Notes: generated by a model from the sequence alone, not told the origin. A DNA stretch of 64,000 bases from a bacterium (GCA_029565675.1 JAKQNP010000042.1:1-64000); one strand, 5' to 3'; counted from the stretch's first letter, positions 29,725 through 39,709 are shown. Translations and numbers: made by a program.

Positions 29725-30337
29725 CCACAAATCTTGTTTTCTTTTTGTCCTGATTCTCTGCCAGGCAAGAGCCGGTTCAAGTCCTGCTGTTCCGAACAAT
29801 GCCGAACAACTGGACCTTTTGGTTCTTCGAGCAATTGCCCAGATCCCGGCTTGCTCCTCTGCAGAGGAGCACGATTTTATTATTTCCAGAACACCGCGCG
29901 GCGATGGTGTGGAGCGAATGGTCGATCAACGCCTGAGCGAATGGGCGTTGGCCGCAGGCAGCAAAACCGTACGAATTGTCGAGCCGGGAAAGAGCGGCGA
30001 TGCCAATGCAATCCAATTGCGTTACAGTGTTTTGGCGGTAGGAATAGATTACACGCCGATTTCCAGGCCGGACAGCCTGAGGCGCACCGTATCAATGACC
30101 ATCCAATTCACCCTGCTCAACCCGGATCAAGAGATCGCATGGGCTAAAACAATCAGCGATTCTCTGCTCGATTCGATAGACGCCGACGCTCTGAAGCAGT
30201 TGGAAGAAAGCGATCTGCCTGCGACAGTCGGCATTGGGCCGAAAAAAACGCAAAAATGGAAATGGTTGGAGCCGGCGTTGGTGACAGCCGTCTCTGCCAT
30301 GGTTGTTTATCTCTTTTATTCGTATCGCAGCAATTAA
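29681..30337 (+). CDS. Uncharacterised protein with N-terminal signal-like and C-terminal TM segments
   Basis: CFLFVLILCQARAGSS...KWKWLEPALVTAVSAMVVYLFYSYRSN; placed between lnt and bamD. Start codon uncertain. Confidence 0.6.
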   Translation: MHEVLLNRLFGKFVNHKSCFLFVLILCQARAGSSPAVPNNAEQLDLLVLRAIAQIPACSSAEEHDFIISRTPRGDGVERMVDQRLSEWALAAGSKTVRIVEPGKSGDANAIQLRYSVLAVGIDYTPISRPDSLRRTVSMTIQFTLLNPDQEIAWAKTISDSLLDSIDADALKQLEESDLPATVGIGPKKTQKWKWLEPALVTAVSAMVVYLFYSYRSN

Positions 30338-30358
30338 TTGCCAAAAGAAAGATACCCT

Positions 30359-31120
30359 ATGAAACTGAAGAAAATCTATTTGTTTTGCCTCTTGTTTACT
30401 GCATTTGTATTGGCTTCGTGTTCATCACAAAAATTAGCCGGCGACTTGACTCTTGAACAGCGAATGCAGGAAGCCATCGAGTTGTTCAACAAGAGAAAAT
30501 ATCTCGATGCACGAACACAATTTCGCGTGATTACCCTGAGCCATGGCGGATCGCAATTGGCCGATAAAGCCCAGTTTTACCTGGCTGAGTGCCATTATGC
30601 CCTTAAAGAGTATATCCTGTCATCTGCAGAGTACGAGCGTTTGCTCAAAGTTTATCCCAACTCTGAATTTCGCGATGATGCCAAGTACAAGCTTGGTATG
30701 TCTTATTTCCAACTTTCTCCCAAATACTCTTTGGACCAAGAATATACTCTGAAGGCCATTGAACATTTTCAGGAATTTCTCGAGGAACATCATTCCAGCG
30801 AGTACACGCCTGAGGTTGAGAAAAAGCTGAGCGAAGCGCGTGGCAAACTGGCGCACAAGTTGTTTGCTGCGGCTGATCAGTATCGCAAAATGGGAGAGTT
30901 GAGCGCTGCCATCATTTATTATCAAATGGTTTTGGACAAATATTACGACAGCGATTACGCTGCAGATGCGCAATACTGGGTCGGCGAATGCTATCGCAAA
31001 CAAAAGCGCTATGATCTGGCAGCTGTAGAATTCGAAAAATTTATGCAGAAATTTTCTGGCCACAGCTATACCAGCCGGGTTCAGAGTTATTTGGCAGAGA
31101 TGCCCAAGACTGCCGAGTGA
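30359..31120 (+). CDS. bamD: Outer membrane assembly lipoprotein BamD
   Basis: Lipobox VLASC; TPR pattern AIELFNKRKYLDARTQFRVITLSHGGSQLADKAQFYLAECHYALKEYILSSAEYERLLKVYPNSEFRDDAKYKLGMSYF. Confidence 0.92.
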   Translation: MKLKKIYLFCLLFTAFVLASCSSQKLAGDLTLEQRMQEAIELFNKRKYLDARTQFRVITLSHGGSQLADKAQFYLAECHYALKEYILSSAEYERLLKVYPNSEFRDDAKYKLGMSYFQLSPKYSLDQEYTLKAIEHFQEFLEEHHSSEYTPEVEKKLSEARGKLAHKLFAAADQYRKMGELSAAIIYYQMVLDKYYDSDYAADAQYWVGECYRKQKRYDLAAVEFEKFMQKFSGHSYTSRVQSYLAEMPKTAE

Positions 31121-31196
31121 GAATCCGGGTTCTGGCGTGCGTTTCAAGGACCGGTTTACGACAATTGCCTGATCTGAGAATACGGAGATTATCAGG

Positions 31197-31790
31197 GTGA
31201 GATTGGCACTGTTCGGAGGTACTTTCGATCCAGTCCATTATGCCCATTTGATTCTGGCCGAACGCGTCCGCGAACAATTGAACCTGGATCGGGTGCTTTT
31301 CATTCCATCGGCTAATTCTCCTCACAAATTGGGCCGCCGCGTCGCAGCCGACCGGCATCGATTGGCCATGTTGCGGCTGGCGCTTCGCAGCAATCCGGCC
31401 TTCGCGGTCGCCAAGCTTGAGATCGAGCGGGGCGGAACAAGCTTCACCGTTGATACGGTTAATCGACTGCAGCAGGAACTGCAAATTCCGCGTTCATCTT
31501 TGTTTCTGATCGTCGGTGCCGACAATCTGGTTGATTTCCATACCTGGAAAGAACCGGATCGCATCCTGCAAATGGTTCAACTGGTGGTTATCGATCGGCC
31601 GCATGTCGCGATTGATTCGGCAAATCTCTATACCACCGACTATTTGCAAATCGACGCACCTTTACTGCAAATTTCATCGACCTGGATCCGGGAATTGGTC
31701 GCTGCCGGGCGAAGCATTCGCTACCTGGTTCCGGAATCAGTTGAAAAATATATCTACCGCCACCGTCTCTATATAAACGATGGCGAATAA
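31197..31790 (+). CDS. nadD: Nicotinate-nucleotide adenylyltransferase
   Basis: RLALFGGTFDPVHYAHLILAERVREQLNLDRVLFIPSANSPHK; ISSTWIRELVAAGRSIRYLVPESVEKYI. Confidence 0.96.
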   Translation: MRLALFGGTFDPVHYAHLILAERVREQLNLDRVLFIPSANSPHKLGRRVAADRHRLAMLRLALRSNPAFAVAKLEIERGGTSFTVDTVNRLQQELQIPRSSLFLIVGADNLVDFHTWKEPDRILQMVQLVVIDRPHVAIDSANLYTTDYLQIDAPLLQISSTWIRELVAAGRSIRYLVPESVEKYIYRHRLYINDGE

Positions 31791-33036
31791 ATGCTTCTTC
31801 TGCTGGCGTTCATTGCGCCTGGCCATTTTCAAGTCAACCATGTGCGAAGATCATTCGACTCGCGGCACAGCCATGCAATCGCCTAAATCGGTCTCTGCCG
31901 ATTCTTTGACCATTGCTCAGATTTGCTCTTCACCTTCCTGGGGGGGGATGGAGATGCATGTCGCTGAGCTGGCTTTTCTTTTGCGGAACAACGGGTGTCA
32001 AGTGCAAGCCTTTTGTGCCCCGCAAAGCCGATTAACCACGCGTTTGCAGGATCAGGCGATCGAACCGAAGGTCTTTCGACCACATGGTTACATCGATCCT
32101 TGTGGCATATGGTCGCTTTTTCGCGCTTTCAGAAAAGATCCTGTTGATGTTGTGCACGTCCATTACTCGAAAGATTTGTGGAGTTTAATCCCAGCTCTGC
32201 AACTTTTGCCAGACAACCGCCGCCCCGCGGTGGTGCTTAGCAAGCATATCGGTACACAAAAGCGCAAAACTGATCTATTCCATCGCCGGCTATATGCTCG
32301 AGTCGCTCGGGTGATCGCCATTTCGCGGGTAATCGAACGGAATATCCTGCAGACCCATCCTGTTCAGCCGCAGCAGGTTGTGGTTCTGCATCATGGGATC
32401 GACACCGATCGATTTCAACGATCTGAAACCGTTCGCAACCGCAAACGTGCAGAATTGGGATTGGCGGCCTCAGAGATTTTAATCGGCACCATCGGCCGTC
32501 TGGAATCGGGCAAAGGACATCTCGAATTTCTCGCGATGGCAGAACAATTGGCAAGCGAGTTCGATCAGGTTCGTTTTGTGATGATCGGCGAGGCAACCCG
32601 CGGAGAAGAATTTCGCGCCGAGCCCATTCTAGAAAAGGCAAGAACGCTGAATTTGGCTGATCGACTGCAATTGTTGGGATTTCGCGATGATGTGCCGGAA
32701 CTGTTATCAGCGATGGATATATTTGCCTTTCCCTCACATGCAGAGGCTTTTGGTCTGGTTTTGATTGAAGCCATGGCGGCGAGCTTGCCGGTTGTCTCCA
32801 GCCGTTGTGACGGCGTGTTGGACATCGTGCAAGAAGGCAAAAATGGTTTACTCGTTCCTCCGCATGACAGTGCTGCACTGACACAAGCGGTTCGCTCGCT
32901 GGTGGTTGATCCAGAGTTGCGATCAACAATGGGCAAAAACAGCAGAAAAATAGCCGAGCATCATTTCTCAACCAAACGTATGATGACAGAGTTGCTGCAG
33001 CTTTATCATCAGTGCCTTGCAGAAGCGGCTCTTTAG
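31780..33036 (+). CDS. Glycosyltransferase family 4 (start probably 31873, MQSPKS)
   Basis: IAQICSSPSWGGMEMHVAELAFLL; MDIFAFPSHAEAFGLVLIEAMAASLPVVSSRCDGVLDIVQEGKNGLLV. Confidence 0.9.
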   Translation: MANKCFFCWRSLRLAIFKSTMCEDHSTRGTAMQSPKSVSADSLTIAQICSSPSWGGMEMHVAELAFLLRNNGCQVQAFCAPQSRLTTRLQDQAIEPKVFRPHGYIDPCGIWSLFRAFRKDPVDVVHVHYSKDLWSLIPALQLLPDNRRPAVVLSKHIGTQKRKTDLFHRRLYARVARVIAISRVIERNILQTHPVQPQQVVVLHHGIDTDRFQRSETVRNRKRAELGLAASEILIGTIGRLESGKGHLEFLAMAEQLASEFDQVRFVMIGEATRGEEFRAEPILEKARTLNLADRLQLLGFRDDVPELLSAMDIFAFPSHAEAFGLVLIEAMAASLPVVSSRCDGVLDIVQEGKNGLLVPPHDSAALTQAVRSLVVDPELRSTMGKNSRKIAEHHFSTKRMMTELLQLYHQCLAEAAL

Positions 33037-33131
33037 ATTAGGTTTCATTCCTACTGCGTGAAAAGAGGTTGCGCATCTTTTGCGGAATCTTTTCAGCGTG
33101 CTGGCGATTTAATTTAGCCGAGGACTTTGCC

Positions 33132-33869
33132 ATGGTGGAAGAGCGCCTTATCCGATTAATGAAGCGGGTACCTTTATTTGCCAAAATGCCCGATTCGGAG
33201 GTGTCGCAAATCGGCGATCAATGTGTTTGCCGGGAATGCAAAAAGGACCAGGTGATTCTGGTCGAGGAAGAGCTGGGGCAGACTTTTTTCATTATTCTGC
33301 ACGGCATGGTCAAAGTGACTCGCACCAGCGACGAGGGTCGAGAGGTGATCATCACCATGTTGCGGGCAGGCGATTTTTTTGGTGAACTCTCTTTGCTCGA
33401 CGGCAAAGGCCGATCCGCAACGGTGGTGGCTATGGAGGATTCCGAGTTGCTTACCCTCCGGCGCAGTGAATTTCTGTTGCTGTTGGAGCAATACCCGATG
33501 ATTTCGGTGGAATTGCTCAAGGTTCTGGCAGACCGTATTCGCAAGAACAATACACAGATTGAGTATTTGACATTGCAGGATGCCGTCGGACGGGTGGGAT
33601 CGACGCTTATTCATGTGGCGGAAAGCACCGGTTACAGCAGGGGAGAGGCGAGAATCATCCCGAAATTGCCGGTACAACAGGATCTCGCCAATATGGCCGG
33701 TACAGCCCGCGAAACGATTTCGCGAATTATGGCTTTGTTCGAATCCAGCGGACTTGTAGAACGCGACGGACATCGCGTTATCATTCCCAATTTTAGTCGC
33801 TTTAAAGACGATTATCGCACTGCAGTGCACGGCAAGGACGAGGCCGGCAAAAACGTTGAAAAAGCATGA
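33132..33869 (+). CDS. Crp/Fnr family transcriptional regulator
   Basis: cNMP-binding fold (LGQTFFIILHGMVKVTRTSDEGREVIITMLRAGDFFGELSLLDGKGRSATVVA) and HTH (QQDLANMAGTARETISRIMALFESSGLV). Confidence 0.94.
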   Translation: MVEERLIRLMKRVPLFAKMPDSEVSQIGDQCVCRECKKDQVILVEEELGQTFFIILHGMVKVTRTSDEGREVIITMLRAGDFFGELSLLDGKGRSATVVAMEDSELLTLRRSEFLLLLEQYPMISVELLKVLADRIRKNNTQIEYLTLQDAVGRVGSTLIHVAESTGYSRGEARIIPKLPVQQDLANMAGTARETISRIMALFESSGLVERDGHRVIIPNFSRFKDDYRTAVHGKDEAGKNVEKA

Positions 33870-33952
33870 GGTAACGTTCGATCCCAATGAGCGGCGGTGG
33901 CGCTCAGATGGGTTGAGGGTTGTTTTTTGGTAGAAGAAAATCGAGAAACAAG

Positions 33953-34912
33953 ATGAACGGCAAACTCAAAATATTTTGCGGCAGCAGCAATCCGAATCTG
34001 GCCAATTCGATCTGCGAGCATCTCGGCGTTCAACCCGGCAAGATCAATATCCATAGATTCAGCAACGACAACATCAAAGTTAAAATTGAAGAAAATGTTC
34101 GCAACGATGATGTGTTTGTCATTCAAACCGCTGCACCGCCGGTCAACGATCATCTGATGGAATTGCTCATTATCATCGATGCGCTTCGTTATGCTTCGGC
34201 GGGGCGTATCACCGCAGTGACGCCCTATTATTTCTATTCGAGATCCGACAAAAAGGACGAGCCAAGGATTTCGATCACCGCAAGATTGGTATCCGACTTG
34301 CTGCAAACGGCTGGTGCAAATCGCATTTTGGCCATGAAGTTGCATGCACCACAGCTCATGGGCTTTCCGCGTATTCCGATCGATCAACTGATGGCCAATG
34401 GTTTGCTGTTGGACTATTTCAAAGAATGCATTGATCTGGACAATACGGTTATCGTGGCGCCCGATGTGGGCAGCGCCAAGGGCTCAAAGTGTTTTGCCCG
34501 TGCGTTGAATTTGCCAATGGTCATCATCGACAAAGAGCGGCTGGGCGATCAGGAAGAGGTCAGTGCGGGAGCCGTGATCGGCGATGCAAGTGGCAAAGAT
34601 GTGTTGATCACTGATGATGAAATTCTTACCGGTAAGTCAATTCTGCAAGCGATTCGGATCTTGCGCAAAATAGGCACCGGCAAAATTTATGTCAGTTGCA
34701 CACATGGTTTTTTTTCCAACAACGCCTTGGACAAGTTTTGCGAATATCCCATCGAGGTGTTGGTTACCACCGATACCTTGCCCTGTGTTGCGCGGCCCCA
34801 AAAATTGCCGCTGGTGGTTCTATCGGTCGCAGATCTGTTTGCCAAAGCGATCGTGGCAATTCACGAAGGCGAATCGGTTGGCGACCTTTTTCCCGCTGAT
34901 GTGAGAATCTGA
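33953..34912 (+). CDS. prs: Ribose-phosphate pyrophosphokinase
   Basis: KIFCGSSNPNLANSICEHLGV; DVFVIQTAAPPVNDHLMELLIIIDALRYASAGRITAVTPYY; DVLITDDEILTGKSI. Confidence 0.95.
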   Translation: MNGKLKIFCGSSNPNLANSICEHLGVQPGKINIHRFSNDNIKVKIEENVRNDDVFVIQTAAPPVNDHLMELLIIIDALRYASAGRITAVTPYYFYSRSDKKDEPRISITARLVSDLLQTAGANRILAMKLHAPQLMGFPRIPIDQLMANGLLLDYFKECIDLDNTVIVAPDVGSAKGSKCFARALNLPMVIIDKERLGDQEEVSAGAVIGDASGKDVLITDDEILTGKSILQAIRILRKIGTGKIYVSCTHGFFSNNALDKFCEYPIEVLVTTDTLPCVARPQKLPLVVLSVADLFAKAIVAIHEGESVGDLFPADVRI

Positions 34913-35078
34913 AATGTTGTTGACAACTTGCTTTGCATTTCGTAACTTGAGTCTTATTTTAACAAAACCTGCATTTTGTGCTGGCAGAATTCAACAAAAC
35001 AGTTTTTTGGATTTTATTCTGTTTGCCACAATGGTCATCGCCACCCATTGACGCAAACATCAAATTGTATTTATTGGT

Positions 35079-35106
35079 GATTCGATGCGCAGCATCGAAT
35101 CAGGGT
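35079..35106. repeat. REP-like intergenic palindrome, copy 3
   Basis: GATTCGATGC-GCA-GCATCGAATC-AGGGTA; compensatory G-C to A-T change relative to copy 2. Confidence 0.65.
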
Positions 35107-35125
35107 AAAAAATAGGTTATCCGGC

Positions 35126-35144
35126 ATCGGTGTAAAGCACCGAC
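35126..35144. repeat. REP-like intergenic palindrome, degenerate copy 4
   Basis: CGGTG-TAAAG-CACCG directly after copy 3. Confidence 0.4.
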
Positions 35145-35337
35145 TCGTCGATACGATCACTTGCATTAAAAAGCGCCAAGAGCGGGGATTGCGCCCTGCA
35201 AACGGCATGATCTCATTCGCTCAATTTTGTATGGATTTTCGCGAATCCGAATAGAGTTTTTTCAAATCTGTCGATGAATTTGATTCTTGATTAAAGAATT
35301 TCATCGCTCATTAGAAACCGATAAACAAGGAGGCTGT

Positions 35338-35970
35338 ATGGCAATTTTAGATGAATTGGCTGAAAACATTATCAAAGGGCAGGCGCCAGCTGTAGAGCAG
35401 TTGACAGAAAAAGCGCTGGCTGAGGGAGAGTCGCCCGAATCAGTATTGCGGAAAGGGTTGATCAAAGGCATGGACGTGGTTGGGGCGAAATTCAAAGCCA
35501 ATGAATTCTATGTGCCTGAGGTTTTGATTGCTGCTCGAGCGATGAAAGCGGGGATGAAGATCCTGCGACCGCGTCTGGCCGAAAGCGGTGTTCAACCTGT
35601 TGGACGTTTTATCGTCGGAACCGTCAAGGGCGATTTGCACGATATTGGCAAAAATCTTGTGGCGATGATGATGGAAGGCGCTGGCTTTGAGGTGATCGAT
35701 CTGGGAGTCGATGTGACCCCGGAAAAATTCGTTGCCTCGATCAAAGAGACAAATGCCCAATTTGTCGGTATGTCGGCTTTGTTGACAACGACAATGGTGA
35801 AAATGAAAGATACGATAGAAGCAATTAATTCCAGCGGCATGCGCAATTCTGTCAAGATTGTAGTTGGTGGCGCCCCCTTGACGCAAAAATTTGCCGATGA
35901 GATCGGTGCCGACGGCTATGCGCCGGACGCCGCCTCGGCAGTCGAATTGGTCAAGAATCTGCTCAATTAA
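35338..35970 (+). CDS. Corrinoid (B12-binding) methyltransferase-type protein
   Basis: Helical cap (EVLIAARAMKAGMKILRP) plus GTVKGDLHDIGKNLVAMMMEGAGFEVIDLGVDV (DxHxxG) and VGGAPLTQKFADEIGADGYAPDA. SD AGGAGG upstream of ATG 35338. Confidence 0.93.
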   Translation: MAILDELAENIIKGQAPAVEQLTEKALAEGESPESVLRKGLIKGMDVVGAKFKANEFYVPEVLIAARAMKAGMKILRPRLAESGVQPVGRFIVGTVKGDLHDIGKNLVAMMMEGAGFEVIDLGVDVTPEKFVASIKETNAQFVGMSALLTTTMVKMKDTIEAINSSGMRNSVKIVVGGAPLTQKFADEIGADGYAPDAASAVELVKNLLN

Positions 35971-36035
35971 CTGGCACTGCTCTTGACCGTACGACATGAT
36001 GTTTAAAGAAATTTAACTTCATTCTCTTGCCATTT

Positions 36036-36072
36036 CGAGAGCCCTCCTGCGAGGGCTCTCGTCCTGTTTTTT
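36036..36072 (+). terminator. Intrinsic terminator after corrinoid protein gene
   Basis: CGAGAGCCCTC-CTGC-GAGGGCTCTCG then TCCTGTTTTTT. Confidence 0.85.
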
Positions 36073-36074
36073 AG

Positions 36075-37196
36075 GTGTATCTGTCAACTTCCTGCTGGAG
36101 TGATCACTTGTCCATATCCGAGATCGATCTATTTGTGCCCGGTCGTGTCTGCTTGTTGGGTGAACATTCCGATTGGGCCGGTGGCTATCGCCGTATGGAT
36201 TCAAGCTTGACCAAAGGCTATTGTTTGGTGGTCGGCACTGATCAGGGTATCAATGCCAGAGCTCGCGCCCATCCAGATAAAGTGATCATTCGCTCGACTC
36301 TACCGGACGGCAAGATCGTCGGGCCGTATGAAATTGAACTCAAAATGGATGCCCTGTTGCGGGTTGCCGCCGAAGGAGGATTTTTCAGCTATTCGGCAGG
36401 AGTTGCCGCCTACGTGGTCAACCACTATCACGTTGGCGGCTTGGAGGTCAACAACTATCGGATGACCCTGCCGATACGCAAAGGCTTGTCATCATCAGCA
36501 GCCAACAATGTGTTGATCACCCGTGCTTTCAACCGCATCTATGATCTCAAGCTGACCTTGCGTGGTGAAATGGAGGTGGCCTACCAGGGAGAAATCCTGA
36601 CCCCATCGCGCTGCGGCAGGATGGACCAGGCATGTGCCTATGCCAAGACCCCGGTCTATTTGATCTTCGATGGCGACCGTTTGACCGTTCAGCCAATCTA
36701 TCCCCAAAAGCCGATTTATATGGTCATAGCCGATCTCTGCGCCGGCAAGAATACCCAGCGCATTCTCGCCGATCTCAACGCTTGTTTTCCTAAAACGCTC
36801 GGCAAAATCTCGGAAGATGTGCGATACTATCTCGGGCCGGTCAATAAAGATATCGTATTTCGCGGCTGCGAATTGCTGCAGAATGGCGATGCAGAGCGGC
36901 TGGGGGCGCTGATGACCGAAGCACAGCGTCTTTTCGATCTGTTGATTGCGCCGGCCTGTCTAGATGAACTGCGTTCGCCCCAATTGCACAGTGTTCTTGA
37001 ACACCCTCGCGTCATGCCACTGATATATGGCGGCAAGGGTGTCGGTTCACAGGGCGATGGCAGTGTTCAATTGATCGCCCGTGGGCAAGAGGAACAAAAA
37101 ACCTTGATGCAGGTGTTGCGCGAAATCCGCTGCGAACCCTATCCCTTAACCATCGAAGCAAAAGCTGACAGTGATGCAGAAAAATCCGTCAATTGA
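36075..37196 (+). CDS. GHMP-family kinase (galactokinase-like)
   Basis: PGRVCLLGEHSDWAGG; LPIRKGLSSSAANNVLITRAFN; GRMDQACAY; GGKGVGSQGDGSVQLI. Start may be a downstream TTG near 36108. Confidence 0.85.
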   Translation: MYLSTSCWSDHLSISEIDLFVPGRVCLLGEHSDWAGGYRRMDSSLTKGYCLVVGTDQGINARARAHPDKVIIRSTLPDGKIVGPYEIELKMDALLRVAAEGGFFSYSAGVAAYVVNHYHVGGLEVNNYRMTLPIRKGLSSSAANNVLITRAFNRIYDLKLTLRGEMEVAYQGEILTPSRCGRMDQACAYAKTPVYLIFDGDRLTVQPIYPQKPIYMVIADLCAGKNTQRILADLNACFPKTLGKISEDVRYYLGPVNKDIVFRGCELLQNGDAERLGALMTEAQRLFDLLIAPACLDELRSPQLHSVLEHPRVMPLIYGGKGVGSQGDGSVQLIARGQEEQKTLMQVLREIRCEPYPLTIEAKADSDAEKSVN

Positions 37197-37800
37197 GTTG
37201 ATTTTTTTTGACCTTGGCAATGTTTTGGTGGAAATCGAATTGGACCGGTTTTTTCATGCCATGGCTGCACAGACGGGCATGTCGAAAAAAAAGTTTAAAA
37301 ACAGAATCAAAAAGCTCACACCGTTGTACAAAGCCTTTGAATGCGGCCAAATGTCCAGCCATCAGTTCTTTCAACTTTTTGGCGAAAACTTTCCACTTAA
37401 ATCTGCAAGTTATCCTGATTTTGTCAAGGATTATACCGGTATATTCGAGCCCAACCAAGAGCTGTTTTCCTGGTGTCGCATCTTGCGGCAACAGGTCCGG
37501 TTGTCAATAATCAGCAACACCGATGAGCTCCATTATCAGCGCATCGCAGAGGATTATGCTCTCGATGAACTTTTCGAAAAACCGATCACATCTTTTAGAG
37601 CCGGCTCTCGCAAGCCCGACCCATCGATCTATGATTATGCTCTACAGCAGCTGGGGATATCGCCTGACAGAGCGCTTTTGATCGACGATCGGCGCGAAAA
37701 CGTGTTGGGTGCGCAGCAAGTCGGCATGCATGCAATTCTTTATGCCAACAACAGAAAGCTGAAAAGAGATTTGCACCGTTTCTTTCTGCAGATACCATAA
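37174..37800 (+). CDS. HAD-superfamily hydrolase (subfamily IA-like)
   Basis: LIFFDLGNVLVEIELDRFF; LSIISNTDELHYQRI; RKPDPSIYDYALQQLGISPDRALLIDDRRENVLGAQQVGMHAILY. Confidence 0.92.
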   Translation: MQKNPSIELIFFDLGNVLVEIELDRFFHAMAAQTGMSKKKFKNRIKKLTPLYKAFECGQMSSHQFFQLFGENFPLKSASYPDFVKDYTGIFEPNQELFSWCRILRQQVRLSIISNTDELHYQRIAEDYALDELFEKPITSFRAGSRKPDPSIYDYALQQLGISPDRALLIDDRRENVLGAQQVGMHAILYANNRKLKRDLHRFFLQIP

Positions 37801-37962
37801 GCAGAATGGCACTACCTTTAGATCTGATCGCTGGCGTTCCAAACCATAACACCGACACCGCCTGTCGAGCTTCGGGTGACCAGGATTTGAAGCCCGGCGA
37901 GGGTCGATTTCAAATCAGGTTGTGTTGGTCATCGCCAGCAGCAAGCACAAAGGAGGAGATGC

Positions 37963-39192
37963 ATGGCATCTTTGGCAGTCCGCGGAGGACGCCCGATTCG
38001 AACTGAACCTTTTCCGGTTTGGCCGGTGTGGGGCGATGAAGAGATTGACAATTTGACCCAGGTCATTAAAGGTGGACAATGGGGACGGTTAAAAGGCACT
38101 GTAACCAGCGATTTTGAACGCCGGTTTGCCGATTTACATCAAGCGAAACACGGCATTTGCATCAACAGCGGCACGACTGCCCTGCAGATCGCGCTGATCG
38201 CCGCCGATGTGGCGACGGGAAGCGAGGTGATTTGTCCCGCTTATACGTTTATCGCCACGGCGTCTGCTATTGTCGATATCGGATGTGTGCCGATTTTTGT
38301 CGATGTTCAGCCCGACACTTTCAATATCGATCCGCGGCAGATCGAGGCAGCCATCACCGAACGGACTACAGCGATTATGCCGGTCCATTTTGCCGGTCGA
38401 CCTTTTGACCTCGATGCCGTTATGGAGATAGCAACCAAACGCCGACTTAAAGTAGTCGAAGACGCGGCACAGGCCTGGGGCGCTGCCTGGCGAGACCGAC
38501 CGGTCGGCGCTATCGGTGATGCAGGTTGTTTCAGTTTCCAGTCGTCAAAAAACATCACCTGCGGCGAAGGCGGAATCATTCTGACCAACGATGACCAGGT
38601 GGCCAAATTTGCCAAAGCTCACCACAACTGCGGACGCAGTGAAGTAGGTCAGTGGTATGAACACTATTACTATGGCGGCAACTATCGCATGACTGAACTG
38701 CAAGCCGCGGTTTTGCATGCGCAGCTCAACCGTTATGAAGAACTCCATCGCATTCGTCTGGAAAACCTCGACTATTTGAACCAGGAACTGGCGCAGATTC
38801 CCGGCATCACCATTTGCTCCCCAGATGACCGGATCACCAATCATGCATGTCATCTGTTTGTGTTTCGCTACATTAAATCGCACTTTGCTGATGCCCCACG
38901 AGCGACTTTCCTCGATGCGCTGCGAAAAGAGGGGATTCCCGCCAGTCCGGGTTATTCTCTGCCCCTCTATCAACAACCGGTTTTCCGTGAGAAATCCTTT
39001 GGCCCGCGCGGCCGAAAAGTCGATCTCGATATCGATTACAGCAAATTTCATTGTCCGGTAACCGAAAAACTCTGCTTTGAAGAGGCGATTTGGTTCACAC
39101 AAAACATGTTGCTCGGCACCAAAGAAGACATGGATCAGATAATCGCCGCCATCGAAAAGATCAGCAAACATGCGGATGAACTGTCCGATTAA
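37963..39192 (+). CDS. DegT/DnrJ/EryC1/StrS family PLP aminotransferase
   Basis: KHGICINSGTTALQIALIAADVATGSEVICPAYTFIATASAIVDIG; VVEDAAQAWGAAW; GCFSFQSSKNITCGEGGIILT. Confidence 0.93.
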   Translation: MASLAVRGGRPIRTEPFPVWPVWGDEEIDNLTQVIKGGQWGRLKGTVTSDFERRFADLHQAKHGICINSGTTALQIALIAADVATGSEVICPAYTFIATASAIVDIGCVPIFVDVQPDTFNIDPRQIEAAITERTTAIMPVHFAGRPFDLDAVMEIATKRRLKVVEDAAQAWGAAWRDRPVGAIGDAGCFSFQSSKNITCGEGGIILTNDDQVAKFAKAHHNCGRSEVGQWYEHYYYGGNYRMTELQAAVLHAQLNRYEELHRIRLENLDYLNQELAQIPGITICSPDDRITNHACHLFVFRYIKSHFADAPRATFLDALRKEGIPASPGYSLPLYQQPVFREKSFGPRGRKVDLDIDYSKFHCPVTEKLCFEEAIWFTQNMLLGTKEDMDQIIAAIEKISKHADELSD

Positions 39193-39261
39193 CCATTCAA
39201 TGCACTACTGCATCACTCGATAGATTGCAGCGGTTCGACTCTCTTTCCCAAGGCAGCGACC

Positions 39262-39630
39262 ATGTATGAATTGACGGTACAGACCACTTTTTCAGCAGCT
39301 CACCATTTGCTCGATTACTCGGGTGCTTGTCGACGAATCCATGGCCACAACTGGAAGGTCAAGGCAAGCTTGCAAGCGAGCCAGTTGAATGAAAAAGGCA
39401 TGGTTTTTGATCTGATGGAATTCCAACGGATCTTGAACACATGTGTACAGCAATTTGACCATCGGATGATCAACGAAGTCCCGCCTTTCGATCGGATCAA
39501 CCCGACTTCTGAACATTTGGCCAGAATTATTTTCGAGTGGATGAGCGAGCATCTGCCAGCCAATCTGCGATTGACAGAGATCAGAGTGGCGGAGACAGAC
39601 GATTACTCGGTAGTCTATACCCCTGAATAA
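39262..39630 (+). CDS. queD: 6-carboxytetrahydropterin synthase QueD / 6-pyruvoyl-tetrahydropterin synthase family
   Basis: FSAAHHLLDYSGACRRIHGHNWKVKASL; NPTSEHLARIIFEWM; VAETDDYSVVYTPE. Confidence 0.9.
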   Translation: MYELTVQTTFSAAHHLLDYSGACRRIHGHNWKVKASLQASQLNEKGMVFDLMEFQRILNTCVQQFDHRMINEVPPFDRINPTSEHLARIIFEWMSEHLPANLRLTEIRVAETDDYSVVYTPE

Positions 39631-39709
39631 CCTTCATCTTTCTCGGCAGGATGAAGGAGTCGCTGCTGTCGGTCTTGGGCATGCAACGATATGAATTTAC
39701 AAATTCAGC

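Noticed and set aside
29768-29812. tRNA-like 3' half (AGCCGGTTCAAGTCCTGCTGTTCCGAACA)
   Set aside because: TTCAAGTCC resembles a T-loop, but the T-stem is imperfect and no D-arm or anticodon arm fits upstream; it lies within an ORF.
34913-35337. Cobalamin riboswitch upstream of the corrinoid protein gene
   Set aside because: No recognisable B12-box core (GCCACTG-type) by eye; a covariance-model scan would be decisive.
37884-37918. Inverted repeat GATTTGAA...TTCAAATC before the DegT gene
   Set aside because: Only 8-bp arms with a 19-nt loop and no related copies seen; likely incidental.
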